DNA of 64,000 bases from Legionella drozanskii LLAP-1 (GTDB lineage Bacteria; Pseudomonadota; Gammaproteobacteria; Legionellales; Legionellaceae), in the NCBI RefSeq assembly GCF_001467585.1, contig NZ_LNXY01000006.1:1-64000 (forward strand), read 5' to 3'. This document shows positions 55,822-64,000 of this stretch, in pieces. Made by a program: the position numbers and the translations under genes. The notes beneath the pieces were generated by a model that was given only the letters and a program-made list of their open reading frames with translations, made no database searches and was not told the DNA's origin. Within the stretch, counting starts at the first letter, position 1. Every line of letters starts with the position of its first letter.

Positions 55822-57183
55822 ATGAAGCATTCTTGGTTAAACAGCGTCTTTCCGATTGCTGCCATCTTTTCGTTCCGCATGTTGGGATTATTTATGCTAA
55901 TCCCTGTATTTACCGTATTTGCAACCCATCTTCAGGGCGCAACTCCTGCGCTTATTGGTTTGGCGTTAGGCAGTTATGGATTAAGCCAAGGAATTTTGCA
56001 AATGCCCTTCGGCATGTTATCGGATCGTTTTGGCAGAAAACCGATACTGACTATCGGCTTATTATTTTTTGTTTTTGGCAGCATCATGGGTGCGCTTAGT
56101 CATTCTATTTACACGATGATCCTCGCGCGAACTTTACAAGGAACTGGCGCTATTGGCAGTGTATTAATTGCCTTACTTGCCGACCTCACGCCCGATGAAC
56201 AACGAACTAAAGCGATGGCAGTGATTGGCATGACGATTGGCCTTTCATTTAGTCTTGCTATGGTGCTCAGCCCGGCACTCACTCATTATTATGGCTTAGC
56301 TGGTATTTTTTATTTGACCGCAGTCTTAGCGCTATTAGGTTTATTTTTACTTCACACAGTCATTCCAACACCAAAGAAAGAACGATTCCATATCGATAGT
56401 GAAGCTGATTCTTCTCTTTTCAAAACAGTACTCCAAAACACCCATCTGCAGCGTTTAAATGCTGGAATTTTCTTTCAGCATTTCATTCTGACGGCCACAT
56501 TTTATGCAATACCCTTCCTTCTACAGAAACAAATCAAACTAGGTAATTTAGCCGAACAATGGCATTTTTACCTCCCTTTAATGATTGTCTCTTTTCTGGT
56601 TATGGTGCCCTTTATTCTTTTAGCAGAAAAAAAGCGACAGATGAAATTTGTCTTTTTGCTATCCGTGTTTATCATCTTGGTTGCTCAATTTTTTCTCGCG
56701 CTAATGAGCCAACATTGGCTTAGTTTATGTGTTTTAATGTTTCTTTATTTTGCTGCTTTTAATATTCTCGAGGCGCTGTTACCTTCCCTCGTTTCAAAAC
56801 AAGCAGGCCCCACTTCTAAAGGCACCGCGATGGGTGTTTATTCCAGCAGCCAATTTCTAGGAATTTTTGTTGGCGGCCTAGCGGCGGGTATATTGTATCA
56901 ATTTGCGGGAAACGTGGGCATCTTCTTTTGCAACGCAGCAATTAGCTTATTTTGGTTGACCATTAGTCTTTTCATGAAACCCGAAGCTTATCTTTCAGCG
57001 TTGATTTTAAGTTATCCTTCTCCAGTAAAAAATGAAGCCGATTTAATTAAACAATTGAAAAAACTGCCTGGGCTCAAAGATGCTCTTATTGCCAAAGAAG
57101 AGCGGGTTATTTATGTGAGAGTCAACAAAGCAATCTATCAATCTGGAAGCGCTGAAAAAATTTTGCGCGACTTTAACACTTAA
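55822..57183 (+). CDS. yajR: MFS transporter, YajR-like with C-terminal YAM domain
   Basis: A 453-residue inner-membrane drug/proton antiporter of the major facilitator family. Twelve hydrophobic segments are visible, and loop motif A is GMLSDRFGRKP after TM2. As in E. coli YajR, a small soluble domain follows TM12 (about residues 390-453, LPGLKDALIAKEERVIYVRVNK), the ferredoxin-like YAM domain. Located 165 bases before ssb on the same strand. Its substrate is unknown. Confidence 0.88.
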   Translation: MKHSWLNSVFPIAAIFSFRMLGLFMLIPVFTVFATHLQGATPALIGLALGSYGLSQGILQMPFGMLSDRFGRKPILTIGLLFFVFGSIMGALSHSIYTMILARTLQGTGAIGSVLIALLADLTPDEQRTKAMAVIGMTIGLSFSLAMVLSPALTHYYGLAGIFYLTAVLALLGLFLLHTVIPTPKKERFHIDSEADSSLFKTVLQNTHLQRLNAGIFFQHFILTATFYAIPFLLQKQIKLGNLAEQWHFYLPLMIVSFLVMVPFILLAEKKRQMKFVFLLSVFIILVAQFFLALMSQHWLSLCVLMFLYFAAFNILEALLPSLVSKQAGPTSKGTAMGVYSSSQFLGIFVGGLAAGILYQFAGNVGIFFCNAAISLFWLTISLFMKPEAYLSALILSYPSPVKNEADLIKQLKKLPGLKDALIAKEERVIYVRVNKAIYQSGSAEKILRDFNT

Positions 57184-57347
57184 TCTCCCTACGAATTTAA
57201 AATTAGATTAGTTATACTCGGATATAAATTCTTAGGCGACTTGGATTCCCAGCTGATTTGAAGGGAAATGCCCCAGTCTAAAATAGCGTTTTGCAACATC
57301 TTGAGTATATAATTCAGCTCTAACTTTCGCATGCAGGAGAATAAAAA

Positions 57348-57821
57348 ATGGCTCGTGGAATTAATAAGGTTATCTTAGTAGGGAATGTCGGTGTTGACCC
57401 CGACGTAAGATATATGCCAAACGGTAATGCGGTGACCACTTTATCGATAGCGACCAGTGAAACATGGAAGGATAAACAAACTGGGGAAAAGCAAGAACGT
57501 ACAGAATGGCACCGAGTTGTCTGTTTTAATCGTCTCGGTGAAATTGCAGGCGAATACATTCGCAAAGGTTCCAAAGTATACGTTGAAGGCAGCTTACGCA
57601 CCCGCAAATGGCAGGATCCGCAAGGACAAGATCGTTATACAACTGAAATTGTAGCCGCCGATATTCAGATGCTTGACAGCAAAGGGGGCTCGGCTAATTA
57701 CGACGAGATGCCATCGCCACCTCAAGCACAGCAACAGAGTGCTCGTAAACCACAAACCGCTCAGACCGCTCAAACAGCACAAGATGCGTTTGACGAGTTG
57801 GATGATGATATTCCCTTCTAA
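57348..57821 (+). CDS. ssb: Single-stranded DNA-binding protein SSB
   Basis: A 157-residue SSB. The OB fold spans residues 1-112 ([53 protein letters not shown]), followed by a Gln/Ala-rich disordered linker and the C-terminal tip DELDDDIPF that docks replication and repair proteins. AGGAG precedes the ATG. A terminator follows 20 bases after the stop. Confidence 0.97.
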   Translation: MARGINKVILVGNVGVDPDVRYMPNGNAVTTLSIATSETWKDKQTGEKQERTEWHRVVCFNRLGEIAGEYIRKGSKVYVEGSLRTRKWQDPQGQDRYTTEIVAADIQMLDSKGGSANYDEMPSPPQAQQQSARKPQTAQTAQTAQDAFDELDDDIPF

Positions 57822-57840
57822 AAAATATCTGACAACCTAA

Positions 57841-57867
57841 AAAAGCCCAAATAATTTGGGCTTTTTT
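57841..57867 (+). terminator. Intrinsic terminator after ssb
   Basis: Stem AAAAGCCCAA with TTGGGCTTTT around a five-base loop, running into T6. Placed just after the ssb stop; the A-rich left flank means it may also act on the other strand. Confidence 0.88.
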
Positions 57868-57912
57868 GTAGCAGAGACTTGCAAATGACTTATAACAAAA
57901 AAGGAACTTAGG

Positions 57913-58722
57913 ATGTCAACTGAATTTATTAGTACTAACATTATTCATAATTTAATAAAAGTTATGAGTATTGCGACAGAAAATTCGCTCCATAAGGAAT
58001 CAGCTATGGAAGATCTCAACGGCTCTATACGCTATTTTACTGGTTGCGAGTTTCCTTTTTTTAATGGCGTATTCAACAATCATGGAAGTGATGAGTCCGT
58101 ATTAATTGATAATTTAGATAAAACCACTCAATTTTTTACAACTCAATCTACGCCTTTTATTTGGTGGTGGACTCAACAATCAGAAGTCCCAGCAAAAATT
58201 AAAGCAAATTTAGATGCTAAGGGCTTTCAATTTCTTGGTGATTTCTTAGGAATTGCAGCTAATTTAAACGAGATAAAATTTGACAAATTAGGCGATCGAA
58301 TCGAAATAGGTACAGTCAATAGTGATAAAGAATATAAGTTATTTTTTGATATTCTATGCGAAGTCTTTCAAATGTCTGAATCAATTAAATCGGATTTGCA
58401 AGCAATGTATAACTCTTATGGGATTCATGGAAAATTTAAACATTATCTCGGCTTTTATGCAGGTGAACCTGTTGCTACATTAACAAGCTATATTGATGGT
58501 TCCGTAATTGGTTTATACAATGGCGCCACGCTAGTTAAATTTCAAAAACACGGTCTTTGTAGCGCCCTTGCTCAATACGCAATAACAGAAGCAAGGTCGT
58601 TTAACTGCCAATATGCCGTCTCTCAATTAATGACGCCCGGTATGGCAAAAGGTATAAGCGAAAAAATGGGGTTTCAAACTTATTGCCGACTATTACCTTT
58701 TTTAAAAGACCCTCGAGGGTAG
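57913..58722 (+). CDS. GNAT-family N-acetyltransferase
   Basis: A 269-residue protein. The N-terminal half is unrecognised. The C-terminal half (about 130-269) reads as a GNAT fold: GFYAGEPVATLTSYIDGSVIGLYNGATLVKFQKHGLCSALAQYAITEA contains strands 4 and 5 and the acetyl-CoA loop, in which Gly spacing departs from the usual Q/RxxGxG. GMAKGISEKMGFQTYCRL is the final strand-helix. The substrate is unknown. AAGGAAC precedes ATG 57913. Confidence 0.8.
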   Translation: MSTEFISTNIIHNLIKVMSIATENSLHKESAMEDLNGSIRYFTGCEFPFFNGVFNNHGSDESVLIDNLDKTTQFFTTQSTPFIWWWTQQSEVPAKIKANLDAKGFQFLGDFLGIAANLNEIKFDKLGDRIEIGTVNSDKEYKLFFDILCEVFQMSESIKSDLQAMYNSYGIHGKFKHYLGFYAGEPVATLTSYIDGSVIGLYNGATLVKFQKHGLCSALAQYAITEARSFNCQYAVSQLMTPGMAKGISEKMGFQTYCRLLPFLKDPRG

Positions 58723-58748
58723 CTCATCCATAGTGAATAGGTGTCTAA

Positions 58749-60068
58749 ATGATATTAAATACTAACTTTAATTTTAAATTAAACCGCGTTTTTGTTATTT
58801 CCTTATTCCTATTCACTCAACTAGCAACAGCAGACAATCCACCAATAGAAAATCAGATTGCTCATTACCTGAATTATAAACAGCAAGAACAACTTTCATT
58901 ACTAGAAAAGCTAGTGAACATCAATAGCGGTACAACAAACCTTGCCGGCGTCCATCAAGTAGGAGAACTTTTACGTCCTCAATTCGAAGAGCTTGGCTTT
59001 AAAGTCCATTGGGTCGAACCGCCTGCTAACATGCACAGAGCGGGGACTTTAATTGCTGAACATCCTGGTAACAAAGGCAAACGATTACTTTTGATTGGCC
59101 ATCTTGACACCGTTTTTCCTTTAATCAGCTCATTTCAGCATTTTAAGCAAAATGGTAATTTTGCAACAGGTCCTGGTGTTATTGATGACAAAGGCGGCGA
59201 TCTAGTTATTCTCTTCGCTTTAAAAGCTTTACATGCTGTAAACGCACTAACTGATGCCCAGATTACCGTGGTTTTAACCGGAGACGAAGAGGACTCAGGA
59301 AAACCAACATCCATCTCTCGCAAATCCTTGATTGAGGTTGCAAAAAGGAGTGAGATTGCTTTAGATTTCGAATGGGCAACAACGATTGATACCGCTACTA
59401 TTGCGCGCAGAGGCATTGCTAACTGGATAATAACTACTGAGGGTAATGAAGCACACTCATCAGAGATTTTTCAGAAAAAAGCCGGTTTTGGTGCCATTTA
59501 TGAATTAGCTAGAATTTTAGATACCGTCCGGATTGAGCTTGCAAATCAACAATATCTATCGTTTAATCCCGCGCTAGTTTTAGGTGGAACAACACTAAAC
59601 TATGATAAGAATAGTTCACAAGGTTCAGCTTTTGGTAAAGGAAACGTAATAGCAAAATCTACCCTAGCCAAAGGCGATTTCCGATTTCTTAGTTCAGAAC
59701 AAAAAATTAATGCAGAGAAGAAAATATCTACAATTGTTGATTCACATTTACCTGGATCAACGGCATCTATCACATTCGAAGATGGCATTCCAGCCATGCC
59801 GCCGACTGAAGCTAATTCAGAACTCCTAAAGAAATATAGCAAAGCCAGTTATCAACTAGGATACGGTAACATAGGATCGCTTGATCCAGGAAGTAGAGGA
59901 GCAGGTGATATTTCACATATTGCCTCTCTGGTATCTGCTTCATTAGCAGGCTTAGGCCCGGTAGGTGCTGGTGCTCATTCCGAGAAGGAAACCTTAGACC
60001 TTCAATCCTTAGTTATACAAACTCAGCGAGCCGCTTTACTTATCTATTGGTTAACACATGGAGAGTAA
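58749..60068 (+). CDS. Secreted M20-family metallopeptidase (carboxypeptidase G2-like)
   Basis: A 439-residue zinc peptidase with an N-terminal signal (VFVISLFLFTQLATA). M20 motifs are LLIGHLDTVFP (metal His and catalytic Asp), GPGVIDDKGG (bridging Asp) and LTGDEEDSG (catalytic and metal Glu). The lid/dimerisation domain (EAHSSEIF) and final GAHSEKETLDL are also present. It resembles glutamate carboxypeptidases that split C-terminal Glu from folates or peptides, acting in the periplasm. It follows the acetyltransferase gene by 26 bases. Confidence 0.88.
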   Translation: MILNTNFNFKLNRVFVISLFLFTQLATADNPPIENQIAHYLNYKQQEQLSLLEKLVNINSGTTNLAGVHQVGELLRPQFEELGFKVHWVEPPANMHRAGTLIAEHPGNKGKRLLLIGHLDTVFPLISSFQHFKQNGNFATGPGVIDDKGGDLVILFALKALHAVNALTDAQITVVLTGDEEDSGKPTSISRKSLIEVAKRSEIALDFEWATTIDTATIARRGIANWIITTEGNEAHSSEIFQKKAGFGAIYELARILDTVRIELANQQYLSFNPALVLGGTTLNYDKNSSQGSAFGKGNVIAKSTLAKGDFRFLSSEQKINAEKKISTIVDSHLPGSTASITFEDGIPAMPPTEANSELLKKYSKASYQLGYGNIGSLDPGSRGAGDISHIASLVSASLAGLGPVGAGAHSEKETLDLQSLVIQTQRAALLIYWLTHGE

Positions 60069-60109
60069 AACCCTTTTTCATTCATAATGGAGTAATGAAC
60101 ATTTATTCA

Positions 60110-60829
60110 CTATAAACTTTTTTTAGAGCCATCCCTATAAACCATATAGGCTTCCCCATGGCGTGAATGAATAATTTCTTGGGGAAAAGCTTGTCGTATT
60201 AAATCAGCATTCACTCGCTGTCCAAGCCATTCTATAGCTACGACTTTTATCGTGTCAAAATCCTCACACTCATTATCAAGATACATAGAAAATGCTTGAC
60301 TGAAGTTAATTGGTAATTGTTGTTTAATTAAATTAAGCGCCTCAACAATAGTCGGCTGAACAGTTGTAAAATGTAGGGTTGTATCACTAACAGGAAAATC
60401 ATTGTTTGGGAAAAAGACAGCAATACTTTCTTGATTTAATTTAGTTACCAGTTCTCTAGATAAACTAAAAATTACTTTTTTACTCAGTGGCTGCTGCGAA
60501 GAACTGATAAAACGCGAACTATTGTCAGCAGAAATATCACATGTCGTAATTTGGTACATACCAAGTGCATCTTTGAAAGTGCCTTGCTCAATATGGTTTC
60601 TTTGTAAAATCGCAATAACTTGTTCATGCATTTTTTTCTGCGACGCACTCACTAATCGTGAATAGGCTTCGTTGATCTGAATTACATCAGTGTTATTAGA
60701 AAAGAAAAGCTCAATCGATGAATAACCGTAGACGAGTGAATAAAGAAATAACAATGGTAGGAATAATGTAACTTTAAACCAAGCTAAAAATGAGAATTGA
60801 AACATTGGCAAAAGATTGATAATTGTCAC
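60110..60829 (-). CDS. Membrane-anchored protein of unknown function
   Basis: A 239-residue protein with one N-terminal hydrophobic segment (LAWFKVTLFLPLLFLYSLVYG, about 15-35), probably a membrane anchor with a periplasmic domain. The rest is mixed alpha/beta without a known motif. It is separated from rplQ, upstream on the same strand, by the operon terminator. Not recognised. Confidence 0.6.
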   Translation of the reverse strand: MTIINLLPMFQFSFLAWFKVTLFLPLLFLYSLVYGYSSIELFFSNNTDVIQINEAYSRLVSASQKKMHEQVIAILQRNHIEQGTFKDALGMYQITTCDISADNSSRFISSSQQPLSKKVIFSLSRELVTKLNQESIAVFFPNNDFPVSDTTLHFTTVQPTIVEALNLIKQQLPINFSQAFSMYLDNECEDFDTIKVVAIEWLGQRVNADLIRQAFPQEIIHSRHGEAYMVYRDGSKKSL

Positions 60830-60840
60830 AAAGAAGCAAA

Positions 60841-60864
60841 TAAAAAACCCGCCAAGGGCGGGTT
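60841..60864 (-). terminator. Terminator of the ribosomal-protein/rpoA operon
   Basis: Read on the minus strand: stem AACCCGCC with GGCGGGTT, loop CTT, then a run of T (TTTTTA). It starts just after the rplQ stop, ending the secY-rplQ transcription unit. Confidence 0.9.
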
Positions 60865-60874
60865 CTAGAGATGA

Positions 60875-61261
60875 TTATTCTTCTGCTGAAGAATCATCAG
60901 CAACTGGTCTATCAACCAGTTCAACAATTGCCATGGGCGCATTATCACCAGCGCGATAACCACATTTTAAAACTCTTACATAACCACCTGGACGCTCAAC
61001 ATAACGTGGGCCAAGAGTAGTAAACAATTTTCCTACAGCACTTTTAGAACGTAGTCTGTCGAAAACATAACGACGTGAAGCCACAGAATCTGATTTACTA
61101 ACAGTGATTAACGGCTCAATATAACGACGTAATTCTTTTGCTTTAGGCAGAGTTGTTTTAATTAACTCGTGCTCTATAAGCGAAGTACACATATTAGAAA
61201 ACATCGCTTTTCGATGGCTACTTGTCCGGCTTAATTTACGGCCAGTATTACGATGACGCAT
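60875..61261 (-). CDS. rplQ: 50S ribosomal protein L17
   Basis: A 128-residue L17: [20 protein letters not shown] is the family N-terminus, with [10 protein letters not shown] and [20 protein letters not shown] later. Near the peptide exit tunnel on the 50S subunit. Last gene of the alpha operon, 17 bases after rpoA. Confidence 0.98.
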   Translation of the reverse strand: MRHRNTGRKLSRTSSHRKAMFSNMCTSLIEHELIKTTLPKAKELRRYIEPLITVSKSDSVASRRYVFDRLRSKSAVGKLFTTLGPRYVERPGGYVRVLKCGYRAGDNAPMAIVELVDRPVADDSSAEE

Positions 61262-61278
61262 GACTAAAACTCCTAATA

Positions 61279-62271
61279 TTACTCGCCAAGATTAGCTGGC
61301 GGCCAATTCTCAAGCTTCATTCCCAATGATAAAGAGCGCGATGCTAGTACATCTTTAATCTCAGTCAGGGATTTCTTACCTAAATTGGGTGTCTTTAATA
61401 ATTCATTTTCTGATTTTTGTACCAAGTCACCAATATAATAGATATTCTCAGCTTTTAAACAGTTTGCTGAGCGAACCGTAAGTTCTAAATCATCAACCGG
61501 TCTTAGTAAGACAGGATCAAAATCATTTCTTTCCTTGTTATCAGTACGAGATTCTTCAAACTTCATATCAACAAAGGCATGAAGTTGACGTTGAAGAATA
61601 GATGCTGAAATTCGAATAGCTTCTTCTGGATCCAAAGTCCCATTCGTTTGTAAATCAATAGTAAGCTTATCCAGGTCAGTACGATTTTCTACACGAGCAC
61701 TATCAACGAAATAAGCTACTTTCTTCACGGGTGAGAAAGTATTATCGATTTTTAATTTACCAACAGATTTATGTTGCAGTTCATCATCAAACGAACGAAC
61801 AAAAGAATCTGTTGAATGGAAGCCAACACCTTTTTCGACTTTTAAAGTCATGTTTAGCTTTCCATTTTCATTAAGTGTCGCAATAACTAGCTCAGGATTA
61901 ATAATTTCCTGACCATGCGTCAATTGAATATCACCAGCGGTAACTTGGCAAGGACCCACTTTACTCAATGTTAAGTTGGCTTCCTGTCCTGCAGTGATCG
62001 TAATAGCAACTTGCTTCAGGTTTAAGAGAATATCAACTACATCCTCCTGTACACCTTCAATTGTGCTGTACTCATGCAAAACACCATCGATTGATACTTC
62101 TGTAATAGCACAGCCAGGCATAGACGATAAAAGAATTCGTCTCAATGCATTACCAAGGGTATGGCCATAACCACGCTCCAAAGGTTCCAAAACGATGCGC
62201 GAGTGATTAGGCGTCTCAGATTGTACTTTAAGTACAGACGGTGTCAGCATTTCATTTATTTCAGTATACAT
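61279..62271 (-). CDS. rpoA: RNA polymerase alpha subunit
   Basis: A 330-residue RNA polymerase subunit. The N-terminal assembly domain includes [20 protein letters not shown]. The C-terminal domain (about 245-330), which contacts UP elements and activators, has [16 protein letters not shown] and [19 protein letters not shown]. Length as in E. coli (329). Between rpsD and rplQ, as in all gammaproteobacteria. Confidence 0.98.
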   Translation of the reverse strand: MYTEINEMLTPSVLKVQSETPNHSRIVLEPLERGYGHTLGNALRRILLSSMPGCAITEVSIDGVLHEYSTIEGVQEDVVDILLNLKQVAITITAGQEANLTLSKVGPCQVTAGDIQLTHGQEIINPELVIATLNENGKLNMTLKVEKGVGFHSTDSFVRSFDDELQHKSVGKLKIDNTFSPVKKVAYFVDSARVENRTDLDKLTIDLQTNGTLDPEEAIRISASILQRQLHAFVDMKFEESRTDNKERNDFDPVLLRPVDDLELTVRSANCLKAENIYYIGDLVQKSENELLKTPNLGKKSLTEIKDVLASRSLSLGMKLENWPPANLGE

Positions 62272-62289
62272 TCGGCTATTTCTCCGAGC

Positions 62290-62910
62290 TTACTTAGAGT
62301 AAAGTTCTACGACTAAATTAACGTTATACAGAGAAGACAAGTCATTTAGCGTTGGTACAGTTGTAAATGTACCTTTCAACGCACTTGAATCAACAGTTAA
62401 CCAGTCACATGGAGCGCGTTGCTCGGAAAGAGCTACAGCAGCTTGAACTCTCCCTTGCTCCTTTGCCTTTTGTCGAATAGAGACTATATCACCAGGCTTA
62501 ACTAGGAAAGATGGAATATTAACTACTTCATCGTTAACTAGAATAGCCTTATGAGCAACTAACTGTCTCGCCTCTGCTCGCGTACTCGCGAAACCTAAAC
62601 GATAAACAACATTATCTAAACGTCTTTCAAGTAATACCATTAGGTTCTCACCAGTTGAACCTTTTTGTCTAGCAGCCTTTTTGTAGTAGTTGCTAAATTG
62701 CTTTTCCAAGACACCATAAAGCCGTCTAATCTTTTGTTTTTCGCGTAATTGCACACCATAATCGCTTAAGCGTGGTCGCTTATCACCATGCTGACCAGGT
62801 TGCTTTTCAGCTTTACATTTAGACTTATGATCACGCACCCCACTTTTTAGGTATAGGTCAGTACCTTCTCTACGTGATAGTTTACATTTGGGACCAAGGT
62901 ATCTAGCCAT
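62290..62910 (-). CDS. rpsD: 30S ribosomal protein S4
   Basis: A 206-residue S4, a primary 16S rRNA binder: [19 protein letters not shown] at the start and an S4 RNA-binding domain ([25 protein letters not shown]). In E. coli S4 represses translation of this operon by binding the mRNA near rpsM; I did not identify the pseudoknot here. Confidence 0.98.
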   Translation of the reverse strand: MARYLGPKCKLSRREGTDLYLKSGVRDHKSKCKAEKQPGQHGDKRPRLSDYGVQLREKQKIRRLYGVLEKQFSNYYKKAARQKGSTGENLMVLLERRLDNVVYRLGFASTRAEARQLVAHKAILVNDEVVNIPSFLVKPGDIVSIRQKAKEQGRVQAAVALSEQRAPCDWLTVDSSALKGTFTTVPTLNDLSSLYNVNLVVELYSK

Positions 62911-62925
62911 TAATTACTCCTGAAC

Positions 62926-63324
62926 TTATACACGACGTTTTTTAGGTGGCTTACAACCATTATGAGGTATGCCAGTCACATCGGTTATTTCTACAATCTT
63001 AAAATCCTGCGATATCAATTCACGAATAGTTGATTCGCGACCTGGACCAGGGCCATGTACAAATACAGCTACAGACTTCATACCATATTCTTTTGCCACT
63101 GCAGAAGCTCTTTCAGTTGCTATTTGCGCAGCATAGGGAGTACTTTTTCTGGAACCACGGAATCCGGAGCCTCCAGACGTTGCCCAACATAAAGCGTTAC
63201 CTTGACGGTCAGTAAAGGTCACTATGGTATTATTAAATGAGGCATGAACGTGAACGATACCGTCAGATACAACACGTTTTACCTTTTTTCTTGCTTTTTG
63301 CTGCTTTGCCTTAGTTATAGCCAT
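62926..63324 (-). CDS. rpsK: 30S ribosomal protein S11
   Basis: A 132-residue S11 located on the 30S platform. Signature segments are [40 protein letters not shown] and the C-terminal [18 protein letters not shown]. Between rpsM and rpsD. Confidence 0.98.
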   Translation of the reverse strand: MAITKAKQQKARKKVKRVVSDGIVHVHASFNNTIVTFTDRQGNALCWATSGGSGFRGSRKSTPYAAQIATERASAVAKEYGMKSVAVFVHGPGPGRESTIRELISQDFKIVEITDVTGIPHNGCKPPKKRRV

Positions 63325-63344
63325 CTCTCTTTCCTACATATAAA

Positions 63345-63698
63345 TTAGTTACTGCCTTTACGTCGGCCTTTGCGAGTACGCGCATTTGTTTTTGTACGCT
63401 GTCCTCTTAAAGGTAAGCCTCGACGATGTCTAAGACCGCGGTAACAACCCAGATCCATGAGACGTTTAATATTCATTGTTACTACACGTCGTAGATCCCC
63501 TTCAACAGTCATCTTAGCAATTTCCGTACGTAGAGCTTCCAGTTGTTCTTCAGATAACTGGGAGACTTTAGTTGACGGTTCAATCCCAACTGTTTTACAT
63601 AAATTAACAGAAGTTGTTTTACCAATTCCATAAATTGACGTTAATGCAATCACGATGTGTTTGTGATCTGGTATGTTAACACCTGCAATACGAGCCAT
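63345..63698 (-). CDS. rpsM: 30S ribosomal protein S13
   Basis: A 117-residue S13 at the head of the 30S subunit, contacting tRNA and the S19 partner. The N-terminus [20 protein letters not shown] and the basic tail [22 protein letters not shown] are typical. First gene of the alpha operon proper; the 78 bases back to rpmJ may hold the S4 autoregulatory site. Confidence 0.98.
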   Translation of the reverse strand: MARIAGVNIPDHKHIVIALTSIYGIGKTTSVNLCKTVGIEPSTKVSQLSEEQLEALRTEIAKMTVEGDLRRVVTMNIKRLMDLGCYRGLRHRRGLPLRGQRTKTNARTRKGRRKGSN

Positions 63699-63776
63699 TA
63701 ATTTCTCCGAACTTTTTTTGTTCTGCCAGAAAGGGACAGAAGAATACTATTATAATGAACCAAAATCAAGCAGGAT

Positions 63777-63890
63777 TTAACCTTGCCTTTGCTTATGCCG
63801 TGCATCTTTACATATAACACGGATGATGCCATTCCGATTAATAATTTTGCAGTTTCGACAAAGTCGTTTTACTGATGCTCTAACTTTCAT
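63777..63890 (-). CDS. rpmJ: 50S ribosomal protein L36
   Basis: A 37-residue L36, read directly from the sequence: begins [17 protein letters not shown] and ends HKQRQG. The zinc ligands Cys11, Cys14, Cys27 and His32 are all present, so this is the zinc-binding (C+) type. It lies between secY and rpsM, its normal place. Confidence 0.96.
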   Translation of the reverse strand: MKVRASVKRLCRNCKIINRNGIIRVICKDARHKQRQG

Positions 63891-63908
63891 TAATAACTCC
63901 GATAATAA

Positions 63909-64000
63909 TCATAAAAGACCGGGCAATTTAGTTCCCTTAAAATTGGCTTTTTTCATCAATGAATCATACTGCTGAGTCATAAGATGGGCTTGTACCTGAG
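63909..64000 (-). CDS. secY: Protein translocase SecY, C-terminal end only
   Basis: The last 29 codons and stop of secY, running off the right edge of the window. The visible tail (QVQAHLMTQQYDSLMKKA) and its position before rpmJ identify it as the Sec translocon pore subunit, whose C-terminal tail is cytosolic and contacts SecA. The rest of the gene lies outside. Confidence 0.92.
   Translation of the reverse strand, partial: QVQAHLMTQQYDSLMKKANFKGTKLPGLL

Noticed and set aside
60069-60109. Hairpin TTCATT/AATGAA between convergent M20 and unknown genes
   Set aside because: Six base pairs, no T tract; not convincing as a terminator.

Overview
The window looks like a chromosomal segment of a Legionella-type gammaproteobacterium. 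It is AT-rich. It carries a standard gammaproteobacterial secY-rpmJ-rpsM-rpsK-rpsD-rpoA-rplQ segment, a gene set for very-long-chain lipid A acyl chains, and several large predicted proteins with eukaryote-like modules (ankyrin, leucine-rich repeat, nuclease-like), as in the Dot/Icm effector repertoires of Legionellaceae. The genus is an inference from gene content; the species cannot be named from sequence reading alone.

Layout. 1-1.3 kb: the C-terminal half of an MHS-type transporter and decayed sequence with a possible integrase tail. 1.3-2.5 kb: a class II DAHP synthase standing alone. 2.65-16.2 kb: a minus-strand operon of a secreted Ig/cadherin-like protein, a 3,783-residue RHS/YD-repeat protein and a small membrane protein whose start overlaps the RHS stop (candidate immunity protein). 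16.6-19.9 kb: LigB-type dioxygenase, HerA-like ATPase, fur and bamE (divergent). 20-23.7 kb: an FAD oxidoreductase followed directly by a hybrid histidine kinase. 23.9-26.6 kb: two divergent effector candidates, one ankyrin plus HExxH and one LRR. 26.6-30.1 kb: pncB-pncA NAD salvage, then esterase-ratA-rnfH. 30.2-31.7 kb: a nuclease-like effector candidate. 31.8-37.4 kb: lptM-dapF-trkA-trkH, a small membrane protein, and a short dsbD ending at a strong terminator. 37.5-42.2 kb: a binding protein, a small helical protein and a 1,057-residue protein with ankyrin-like repeats.

42.2-47 kb: a tightly packed minus-strand operon, ACP, double-hotdog dehydratase, KAS, KAS-like protein lacking its active-site Cys, and lipid A acyltransferase. 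It parallels the rhizobial acpXL-fabZXL-fabF2XL-fabF1XL-lpxXL set and probably makes and attaches the very long acyl chain of lipid A. 47.1-49.6 kb: dinB and a secreted unknown. 49.7-52.4 kb: a VOC protein and hutF-hutG, the last steps of five-step histidine breakdown. 52.42-52.70 kb: a nested palindromic element filling the space between hutG and a fabL-like reductase. 53.6-57.8 kb: outer-membrane barrel, GH18 protein, yajR and ssb. 57.9-60.8 kb: acetyltransferase, M20 peptidase and an unknown. 60.8-64 kb: rplQ back to the C-terminus of secY.

Small genes read directly from the sequence are lptM (31781-31918), rpmJ (63777-63890) and the secY tail (63909-64000). Two further short ORFs, 16232-16342 and 48428-48532, are only candidates. 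No tRNA, rRNA, CRISPR array or intact insertion sequence was recognised.
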